From contig CAIIXF020000008.1 of assembly GCA_903813345.2 (NCBI GenBank), positions 6,832,366-6,896,365 on the forward strand: a DNA stretch of 64,000 nucleotides, given 5' to 3'. Positions 38,596 through 49,100 of the stretch are shown in pieces. Position numbers and translations under genes: made by a program. The notes beneath the pieces were generated by a model. The model had not been told where the DNA came from. It was given only the letters and a program-made list of their open reading frames with translations, and did no database searches. Position 1 is the first letter of the stretch. Each line of letters opens with the position of its first letter. The stretch comes from Owenia fusiformis. Its lineage: Eukaryota; Annelida; Polychaeta; Sabellida; Oweniidae.

Positions 38596-39425
38596 CACAG
38601 GCTGGTATCGAAATATTTGTCCGCTGTGACGGAGCATGCTATTTTTCATTAAAACACTAAGAATACTTCACGATTTATTTTTTAACTCATATGTTTCGTT
38701 ATACCATACAAAATTACTTACTCCATGCAATGGATATATCATTTGCGGGTAACTTTCACTTCTGTTTGAAATCCAATTGCGCTAGTAAGAAAAGCTATTG
38801 AAAATGGCGCCAGAGTATCATACTTCAAAATGCACCATTTCTTGTTTAACTTTCTAATGGCACGATATAGTGACACGATAATATTTACACATGGTTTCAG
38901 CATAATTATGAAGGTATAAATGAGATGTTGATGTATTTGGTCTTTTTAATTCTTTTATAAAAAATAATGTTTAATTTTTTTGTCCGCTGTGACGGAGCAG
39001 TTGCAAAGGTGAACTGTGAAAATGCTCCGTCACAGCGGACAAAAAATATTAATATTATTTTTTATAAAAAATTAAAAAGATCCAATGCATTAATATCTCA
39101 TTAAAACATTCAGAGTTATGCTGAAAACATATGTTAATATTATCGTGTCACTATATCATGCCATTAAAAAGTTAAAAAAGAAATGGTACATTTTAGAGTT
39201 TGATACTCTGGCGCCGTTTTCAATAGATTTTACTCCAAGCGTTATTGGACTTCAAACAGAAGTGAAGGTTACACGCAAATGATATATCCATTGCATGGAG
39301 TAAGTAATTATCTTTGATATAACGAAACATATGAGTTAAAAAATAAATCGTGAAGCATCCTTAGTGTTTTTATGAAAAATAGTATGCTCCGTCACAGCGG
39401 ACAAATCTTTCGATACCAGCCTGTG
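38596..39425. mobile_element. 830-bp foldback transposon with near-full-length arms
   Basis: Two arms of about 390-400 bp in inverted orientation surround a short loop (about 39000-39022). The ends are CACAGGCTGGTATCG and its complement. Flanks are AATAT at 38591-38595 and 39426-39430; the duplicated copy B near 43.39 kb carries a single AATAT with no element, which is an empty site. TCCGCTGTGACGGAGCA occurs four times, next to each end and on both sides of the loop. It has no coding capacity and is related to the element at 26960-27268. Confidence 0.92.
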
Positions 39426-39536
39426 AATATGTGTTGATTTAAAAGATCTTTAAGATTTACGATAATCAATGTTAATCCGATATTTTCTATTCGGCGAAAC
39501 AACTGATTTGAAGAACATCATGGTATGATTAGGCTT

Positions 39537-39727
39537 ACCCTTTGCATGCGATTCGTTTGACCTGGCTTCTGAAAACAGCTTCGTCCACGAAAATCTCGAA
39601 TTTAACTTCCAGAATTGCTCAGACTCTCGTATTATTAATCTAATTTCTACCCTGCATGCAGAGTCTAGTTAAACTACAGAAGAAGCTCTCTTTTAAGAAG
39701 TGAAGTCAAACGAATGCAAAGGGTATC
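39537..39727. repeat. Inverted-repeat segment partly lost in copy B
   Basis: ccctttgcatgcgattcgtt on the left is mirrored by caaacgaatgcaaagggta on the right, about 190 bp apart. Copy B (about 43.5-43.63 kb) keeps the left side but lacks the right arm. Confidence 0.6.
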
Positions 39728-39774
39728 TAATTTCAGGCCCAAGGCCAGCTTTTCCGACTGAGGAGCTCTTACTG

Positions 39775-39890
39775 ATCAGAAGGGCACTGATCGTTCAGAA
39801 GAACTCTCATTTTTCAGAAGGACCCTCAATTTTCAGAAGGGCTATCAATTTTCAGGAGAGCTATCATTTTTAGCAGAGCTCAAAATTACT
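39775..39890. repeat. Short minisatellite, ttcagaagggctctcaatt type
   Basis: Five to six units of about 19-20 bp with the core TCAGAAGGGC. A similar set is in copy B at about 43.66-43.78 kb. Confidence 0.6.
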
Positions 39891-40885
39891 CAAAATGTTG
39901 TCAATTTACAAAAGTAATGCAATTTTTCGATATTAAAATGCCGATCTAACAAATACGGTTTTCCAAAAGGCAGCAAACTACTATAGTAACGAGAAACGCA
40001 CATGTAGATCAAACGATGTTGTCATTTTTTCTCGATCTTTTAGCAAGTTTAAGACCAGAAAATGAATCCGAAAATGTTAGAAATCGCTTTAATTGTTTGA
40101 ACAAGCATTATCGATACGACAGAAGTTTTGCTAGGTTGCTCTTGTATTTGTACCCTTTATTTAAAATCACGGGCAATATCTTACTTATCACTCGGCTTGC
40201 TTATGATATTGAAAGGTGATGATTGTTTTTGACCTAATTTTATTAAAATTAATTTCCAATGGTCACATTTTCATGGAAAATAATGGTGTTTCCAGGACGT
40301 CCTGCTTTTTACATCCAAAGGATTAAACGGCCTCCCCTTTATGCTCGGGGCATTGGGCTTCAGCCTTTAAATATTCTAATGGACTTGAGTACTGTCGATA
40401 GATGGCATGCCGTTCACTAGCATTACAGACTCATCAAGAAGGGCCAAATGTCTCACCACTTTTCAAACGGGTGCAATAAATGGTAAGGAGGACTGCTAAT
40501 TTCAAACTTAAATATTGGCAATTGAATAAATATAGTCTATTGCGATGAATAATTTACTTCATATTCATCAGCTATCTAATACTGATTTTTCAATTCATTT
40601 TTCAAATAGCCAATTTGCAGTCAGCTTGTTGGATAAAATGCTATTAGTGGAGTGTACAACTATGGCCTTAAAAATAAATGTGGAATTGAAAACGTTTTCG
40701 ATTACACTGAATCTAGGTCAAAGTCAGAATTTATTTGTCGAAAAATATAGATTGACTATACTGTATTCTGATTGGCCAGAAGATGATAGCTTAGCTCATC
40801 CTTGCTGCAAGAGTATTTTACAGGTTTATACCCTTGCTCTCTCTATTCAATTGTTGGGCTTGAGCAAACAAACTGGACATTAAGT

Positions 40886-41343
40886 CATAGTATGTGTCAA
40901 ATATCATTTAAAGCTTATCCGAAGTTACATTGATTCGCCAAGTGTCGTTGTTCAACTCTCAAATGTGAAAAATAGTCATTTTAAAATTTAGTGTTTGGTC
41001 AAAATTAAGTTCAATTTTACACCAAAGGAAACTCTTCTACATGTATAGTCCCTTAACAGGTTTTAAGAGGGTTATAAAATTCCACACCCCTATATGAAGG
41101 GTTTTAAGGTCATATCTGAAAATAATTGCTGCTGTTAACATGACAGGGAACACATTGACTAGTAATGTGGTGTACAATTGAACATGCTTTTAAAATGACT
41201 TTAACTTTTTCCCATTAGGGAGTTAAACCATGATACTTGGCAAATCAATGTAACTCTGGATAAGCTTTAAAATGATATATGACACAAAGTATGAGGACAC
41301 TGGAATATGTCTGCCTAGGGGGCATACTTTCGGGACACCCTGT
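40886..41343. mobile_element. Inverted-repeat element specific to copy A
   Basis: Arms at about 40886-40945 and 41233-41295 are complementary (tatgtgtcaaatatcattta against its mirrored form). The right end runs to gggacaccctgta, which resembles a mariner/Tc1 terminus. Copy B has unrelated sequence at this position. The left boundary is unclear. Confidence 0.5.
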
Positions 41344-42391
41344 ATATTAAGCATGTTCACAATTTGATATTTTCAATATAACTTTATTATATGTGCTTAC
41401 AAAATTAGCGACCAAAGTTTATTTGTATACATTTAATGATCACAATACGTACAATAATACTATGTACAATACATACAAACAGAATTGCAGTTAATATACA
41501 TGTACACATAAACGATACATATGAAGTGTCTCTGTCGTAAGAAAATGGTAGTAAAAACGCTACTACTAATAAAGTTATTTGCTTGTCTGCATTTAATATT
41601 ATCAGAACAAAATCCAGAATATAATCAGAGTAAAATGCTAAACTGTGTTCGTCATTTATTTTACTGTCAGTTGATAAATATATGTTTATTCCACGAGGAG
41701 ATTTTAATGGAAATGTCCCATCAATTATCTGATTTATCTGGAGCGAATGACTCGACAACAAATAAAATATTCTCCACTCTCGTTACATAATACTCTTTCT
41801 TTCGGACGAAATGGAAAGTTCCATAATGATCTTAATAAAAATGAATAATATATAAGCCCATATATACAAGTCCATCCCATTGATAATATATCACACATTT
41901 CTATTGAAGGGGTAAATATTTTAGCGACCGCACTCGCGTTATTATGTCTATTCGGTTATGTCGATTTTATAAGCTTTTTATCATTTTATATCTTTTCAAC
42001 ATATCCGGTAACCAAGGGGTAAAATACCAGCACTAGACTTCATCACCAGTTTCATTTAAAATCGTGTGAGTGTTAATATTATTGTTGGGATTTCCAGGGT
42101 CTGATTTTTGGAAAATCAAACTGGTTCAAGCAAGTATAGAATATTTGTTTGTAGATCTAGATTGTAACCGTCTTCGACTTCCAAGGTAATTATGGAGCAA
42201 CTACTGAAACCTTGTGAATCAAGATGGATTGTAAGTAAAGCCTCAGTCACATTTGATCTACGGCAACCATACAGAGGCCGTAGAGCCCGCCGTAGAGCAA
42301 ATGAAGCTGAGCCGTTGCAAATTGTAACTGCCTCGCCATCATGTTGCTTGGCCACCATGTAATATTCATCATTTGCCATTTAATAAGGAGT

Positions 42392-42543
42392 CTATGCGGC
42401 AAATGTTATCCCACCTAAGGCAAAGTTCACCAATACTGTCATTACGGCTAGTCCAAAGGAATATGACAACGTGGATTCCCTGAGAACGTCATGTTCTCTG
42501 AACTTTGCTGCGAGCACCACCAAACCAATGAACCAGAGAATTC
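42392..42543 (-). CDS. Last exon 3A of claudin-like gene 3 (distal copy)
   Basis: Acceptor TTATTTCAG, then 152 bp encoding ILWFIGLVVLAAKFREH and the fourth helix, ending ITFAA and TAG. It differs from exon 3B at three sites, all synonymous (Ile ATT/ATA, Thr ACA/ACT, Leu TTA/TTG). Both copies keep acceptor, phase and stop, so 3A could serve as an alternative terminal exon about 3.4 kb downstream of 3B. Whether it is used is unknown. Confidence 0.75.
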
Positions 42544-42570
42544 CTGAAATAACAAAACGCAGTGTCAAGA

Positions 42571-43190
42571 AATGTGGGACAAAACGGCCCTATGGAACAA
42601 AATGGTCATATGGGACAAGACGGTCATATGTGTCAAGACGGTCATGTGGGTCAAAACGGTCATATGGGACAAGACGGTCATATGGGACAAAACGGTCCTA
42701 TGGAACAAAATGGTCATATGGGACAAGACGGTCATATGTGTCAAGACGGTCATGTGGGTCAAAACGGTCATATGGGACAAGACGGTCATATGGGACAAAA
42801 CGGTCCTATGGAACAAAATGGTCATATGGGACAAGACGGTCATATGTGTCAAGACGGTCATGTGGGTCAAAACGGTCATATGGGACAAGACGGTCACATG
42901 GGACAAAACGGTCATATGGGACAAAACGGTCATCTGGGACAAAACGGTCATGTGGGTCAAAACGGTAGTATGGGACAAAATGGGCATATAGGAGAAGACG
43001 GACATATGGGATAACACGGGCATATGGGATGAGACGGTCATATAGGACAAAACGGCCATGTGGGACAAAACGGTCATACAGGACAAGACGAGTGATGGGA
43101 CAAAACGGTCATATCGGACAAAACAGTCATATGGGACAAAACGGTCATGTGGGACAAGACAGGCATATGGGACAAGAAGTCGTATTGGAA
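42571..43190. repeat. 18-bp minisatellite, array 1 (about 34 units)
   Basis: Unit GGACAAAACGGTCATATG with variants. The first half has a six-unit, 108-bp higher-order repeat present three times (cctatgg marker at 42589, 42697 and 42805). It starts about 27 nt from the exon 3A acceptor. The open frames it creates are not genes. Confidence 0.95.
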
Positions 43191-46140
43191 AACAATTTTT
43201 TGATTGTATATGATTGATAATATTAATACCATTAGATGCATGGTGCGCGTGTAGAACTAAAATGGCATCCTGAAAATCTTCAATTTGTTTAGAAAATTGC
43301 AACAGGAAGCTAAGGAAACAAGAGATGGTTATCATCTCTCGTGATGTAAAGTATAGTTTTAGCTAGATTCTAGTACAAGTGTATTTAACAATCAATATGT
43401 GTTGATTCAAAAGATCTTTAAGATTTACGATAATCAATCTTAATCCGATATTTTCTATTCGGCGAAACAACTGATTTGAAGAACATCATGGTATGTTTAG
43501 GCTTACTCTTTGCATTCGTTTCGTTTGACTTGGAAAAGCAGCTTCTTAAAACAGTTTCGTCCACGGAAATCTCGAATTTAACTTCCAGAATTGCTCAGAC
43601 TCTCGAATAATTAAATTCTAATTTTAGGCCCAAAGCCAGCTTTTCCGACTGAGGAGCTCTTACTGATCAGAAGGGCGCATCTTTCAAGAGAGCGCTCATT
43701 TTTTCAGAAGGGCTCTCAATTTTCAGAAGGGCTAACATTTTTCAGGAGAGCTATAATTTTTAGCAGAGCTTGAAATTAATCAAAATGTTGTCAATATTAC
43801 AAAATAATGCAATTTTTCGATATTAAAATGCCAATCTAACAAATACGGTTTTCCAAAAGGCAGCAAACTACTATAGTAACGAGAAACGCACATGTAGATC
43901 GTACGATGTTGTCATTTTTTCTCTTTAGCAGGTTTAAGACCAGAAAATGAATCCGAAAATGTTAAAAATCGCTTTAATTGTTTGAACAAGCATTATGATA
44001 CGACAGAAGTTTTACTAGGTTCCTCTTTAGATCGGCTTGTATTTGTACCCTTTATTTCAAATCACGGCCAATATTTTACTTATCACTTGGCTTGCTTATG
44101 ATATTGAATGGTGATGATTGTTTTTTGACCTCATTTTATTAAAATTCATTTCCAATGGTCACATTTTCATGGAAAATAATGGTGTTTCCAGGACATCCTG
44201 CTTTTTACATCCAAAGTCTTCCCCCTTATGCTCGGGTCATTGGGCTTCAGCCTTTAAATATTCTAATGGACTTGAGTACTGTCGATAGATGGCATGCCGT
44301 TCACTAGCATTACAAACTCATCAAGGAGGGGCTAAATGGAGGAGGACTGCTAATTTCAATCTTAAATATTGGCAATTGAATAAATATAGTCTATTGCGAT
44401 GAATAATTTACCTCATGTTCATCAGATATCTAATACTGATTTTTCAATTCATTTTTCAAATAGCCAATTTGCAGTCAGCTTGTTGGATAAAATGCTATCA
44501 GTGGAGTGTACAACTATGGCCTTAAAAATGTGTAATTGAAAACGTTTTCGATGACACTGAATCTAGGTCAAGGTCAGAATTTATTTGTCGAAAAAATAGA
44601 TTGACTATACTGTATACTGGATTGACCAGAATATGATAGAATGCTTAGAATGCTGCAAGGGTATTTTACAGGTATACACTTGCTTCTCTCTGGACAATAA
44701 ACAATATTAGCCTACACCACATACCATAAGCGTAAGCTCGGAGAACTATACACACAGTGGACAAGGGTACTTAAAATCCTGTTGAATGGTCCACAAAGCT
44801 GAAAATGAAAGCATAAATGAAGTCCTTTGAAGAAGGATGGCCTAGCTATCATATTATATGACGTACGAAAGTACTTGAATAGTCCTATATAATTACTTGA
44901 ATTTCTTGAATTCCCCTATTATATATTAAGCATGTTCACAATTTGATATTTTCAATATAACTTTATTATATGTGCTTACAAAATTAGCGACCAACGTTTA
45001 TTTGTATACATTTAATTATCACAATACGTACAATAATATATGTACAATACATGAAAACAGAATTGCAGTTAATATACACTTAACGATACATATGTAGTGT
45101 CTCTGTCGTAAGAAAATGGTAGTAAAAACGCTACTACTAATAAAGTTATTTGCTTGTCTGCATTTAATATTATCAGAACAAAATCCAGAATATAATCAGA
45201 GTTAAATGCGACTAAACTGTGTTCGTCATTTATTTACTGTCAGTTGATAAATATATGTTTATTCCACCAGGACATTTTAATGGATATGTCCCATCAATTA
45301 TCTGATTTATCTAGAGCAATTGACTCCACAATAAATTAAATATTCTCCACTCTCGTTACATAATACTCTCTCTTTCGGACGAAATGGAAAGTTCCATAAT
45401 GATCTGAATAAAAATGAATAATACATAAGCCCATATATACAAGTCCATCCCATTGATGATATATCACACATTTCTATTGAAGGGGTAAATATTTTAGCGA
45501 CCGCACTCGCGTAATCATGTCTATTCAGTTATGTAGATTTTACAAGCTTTTTATCATTTTATAACTTTTCAACAAATCCGGTAACGAAGGGGTAAAATAC
45601 AAGCACTAGACTTCATCAACAGTTTCATTAAAAATCGTGTGCGTGATAATATAATGGTTGGGATTTCCAGGGTCTGATTTTTGGAAAATCAAACTGGTGC
45701 AAGCAAGTATAGAATATTTGTTTGTAGATCTAGATTGTAACCGTCTTCGACTTCCAAGGTAATTATGGAGCAACTACTGAAACCTTGTGAATCAAGATGG
45801 ATTGTAAGTTAAGCCTCAGTCTCATTTGATCTACGGCAACCATACAGAGACCGTAGAGCCCTCCGTAGAGCAAATGAAGCTGAGCCGTTGCAAATTGAAA
45901 CTGCCTCGCCATCATGTTGCTTGGCCACCATGTAATATTCATCATTTGCCATTTAATAAGGAGTCTATGCGGCAAATGTTATCCCACCCAAGGCAAAGTT
46001 CACCAATACAGTCATTACGGCTAGTCCAAAGGAATATGACAACGTGGATTCCCTGAGAACGTCATGTTCTCTGAACTTTGCTGCGAGCACCACCAAACCA
46101 ATGAACCAGAGTATTCCTGAAATAACAAAACGCAGTGTCA
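43191..46140. repeat. Segmental duplication, copy B
   Basis: Diverged direct duplicate of copy A without the 830-bp foldback element. It has its own unmatched stretch at about 44.69-44.93 kb. It ends with last exon 3B, followed by the larger minisatellite array. Apart from exon 3B, nothing in it is coding. Confidence 0.85.
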
Positions 46141-49100
46141 AGACATATGGGACAAAACGGTCATATCGGGCAAAACGGTGATATGGGACAAAACGGTCAT
46201 GTGGGATGGTACAAGACGGCCATATGGCACAAAACGGTCATATTGGACAAAACGGTCATATAGGACAAAACGGTCATATGGGACTAGACGAGCGTACGGA
46301 CAAAACTGTCATATTGAGCAAAACAGTCATATGGGACAAAACGGTCATCTGGGACAAAACGGTCATCTGGGTCAAAACAGTAGTATGGGACAAAATGGGC
46401 ATATTGGAGAAGACGGGCATGTGGGATAAGACGGTCATATAGGACAAAACGGTCAAATGGGACAAAATGGTTATATGGGACAAGACGAGCATATGGGACA
46501 AAACGGTCATATGGGACAAAACGGTTATATGGAGCAAAATGGATATATGGGACGAGACGAGCACATGGAACAAGATGGGCATATGGGGACAAAACGGTCA
46601 TATGGGACAAAATGGTTATATGGAGCAAAATGGATATATGGGACGAGACGAGCACATGGAACAAGATGGGCATATGGGACAAAACGGTCATATGGGACAA
46701 AATGGTTATATGGAGCAAAATGGATATATGGCACAAGACGAGCACATGGCACAAGATGGGCATATGGGACAAAACGGCATATGGAACAAAATGGTCATAT
46801 AAGACGGACAGATGGGACAAAACGGTCATATCGGGCAAAATGGTGATATGGGACAAAACGGTCATGTGGGATGGTACAAGACGGTCATATGGGACAAGAC
46901 GAGCGTACGGACAAAACTGTCATATTGAGCAAAACAGTCATATGGGACAAAATGGTCATCTGGGACAAAACGGTCATGTGGGTCAAAACAGTAGTATGGG
47001 ACAAAATGGGCATATTGGAGAAGACGAGCATGTGGGATAAGACGGTCATATAGGACAAAACGGTCAAATGTGACAAAACGGTCAAATAGGACAAAACGGT
47101 CATGTGAGACAAGAGGAGCGTAAGAAACAAAACTGTCATATCGGGCAAAACAGCCATATGGGACAAAACGGGCATATGGGACAAGACGTCATATTGGACA
47201 AAACGGGCATATGGGACAAGACGAGCGTATGGGACAAGACGGTCATATGGGACATAACGGTTATATGGGACAAGACGAGCACATGGCACAAGACGAGCAT
47301 ATGGGACAAAATGGTCATATGGGACAAAACGGTTATATGGAGCAAAATAGATATATGGGACGAGACGAGCACATGGAACAAGATGGGCATATGGGGACAA
47401 AACGGTCATATGGGACAAAACGGTTATATGGAGCAAAATGGATATATGGGACGAGACGAGCACATGGAACAAGATGGGCATATGGGGACAAAACGGTCAT
47501 ATGGGACAAAATGGTTATATGGAGCAAAATGGATATATGGGACGAGACGAGCACATGGAACAAGATGGGCATATGGGACAAAACGGCATATGGAACAAAA
47601 TGGTCATATAAGACGGACAGATGGGACAAAACGGTCATATCGGGCAAAATGGTGATATGGGACAAAACGGTCATGTGGGATGGTACAAGACGGTCATATG
47701 GGACAAGACGAGCGTACGGACAAAACTGTCATATTGAGCAAAACAGTCATATGGGACAAAATGGTCATCTGGGACAAAACGGTCATGTGGGTCAAAACAG
47801 TAGTATGGGACAAAATGGGCATATTGGAGAAGACGAGCATGTGGGATAAGACGGTCATATAGGACAAAACGGTCAAATGGGACAAAACGGTCAAATAGGA
47901 CAAAACGGTCATGTGAGACAAGAGGAGCGTAAGAAACAAAACTGTCATATCGGGCAAAACAGCCATATGGGACAAAACGGGCATATGGGACAAGACGTCA
48001 TATTGGACAAAACGGGCATATGGGACAAGACGAGCGTATGGGACAAGACGGTCATATTATATGGGAAAGAACGGTCATATGGGACATAACGGTTATATGG
48101 GACAAGACGAGCACATGGCACAAGACGAGCATATGGGACAAAATGGTCATATGGGACAAAACGGTTATATGGAGCAAAATAGATATATGGGACGAGACGA
48201 GCACATGGAACAAGATGGGCATATGGGGACAAAACGGTCATATGGGACAAAACGGTTATATGGTGCAAAATGGATATATGGGACGAGACGAGCACATGGA
48301 ACAAGATGGGCATATGGGACAAAACGGCATATGGGACAAAACGGTCATATGGGACAAAATGGTTATAACGGACAAGACGAGCACATGGCACAAGATGGGC
48401 ATATGGGACAAAACGGCATATGGGACAAAACGGTCATATGGGACAAAACGGTCATATGGGACAAGGCGGTCATATTGGACAAGACGGCATATGGGACAAA
48501 ATGGTCATATAAGACGGACAGATGGGACAAAACGGTCATATCGGGCAAAATGGTGATATGGGACAAAACGGTCATGTGGGATGGTACAAGACGGCCATAT
48601 GGGACAAAACGGTCATATCGGACAAAACGGTCATATAGGACAAAACGGTCATATGGGACAAGACGAGTGACAGACAAAACTGTCATATTGAGCAAAACAG
48701 TCATATGGGACAAAACGGTCATCTGGGACAAAACGGTCATGTGGGTCAAAACAGTAGTATGGGACAAAATGGGCATATTGGAGAAGACGGGCATGTGGGA
48801 TAAGACGGTCATATAGGACAAAACGGTCAAATGGGACAAAACGGTCAAATAGGACAAAACGGTCATGTGAGACAAGAGGAGCGTATGAAACAAAACTGTC
48901 ATGTCGGGCAAAACAGCCATATGGGACAAAACGGGCATATGGGTCAAGACGTCATATTGGACAAAACGGGCATATGGGACAAGACGAGCGTATGGGACAA
49001 GACAGTCATATTATATGGGAAAGAACGGTCATATGGGACAAAACGGTTATATGGAGCAAAATGGATATATGGGACGAGACGAGCACATGGAACAAGATGG

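Larger units (their letters stand above)
38385..43190. repeat. Segmental duplication, copy A
   Basis: About 38.39-42.57 kb aligns with 43.19-46.13 kb, from the shared ttgtatatgattgataatat through last exon 3A. Copy A also contains an 830-bp palindromic transposon (38596-39425) that copy B lacks and a segment at about 40.85-41.34 kb not found in B. It ends in a short 18-bp minisatellite array. Orientation is direct. Confidence 0.85.

Noticed and set aside
38596-38610. CACAGG ends plus a 5-bp duplication as a RAG/Transib-type element
   Set aside because: The ends do not match the CACWRTG heptamer, and the related copy at 26960 has CAGGGG, which fits hAT better; kept only as an alternative.
42116-42379. 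87-codon - strand frame directly after exon 3A
   Set aside because: Lies after the stop; copy B has the equivalent stretch open in a different frame, so it is best read as 3'UTR.
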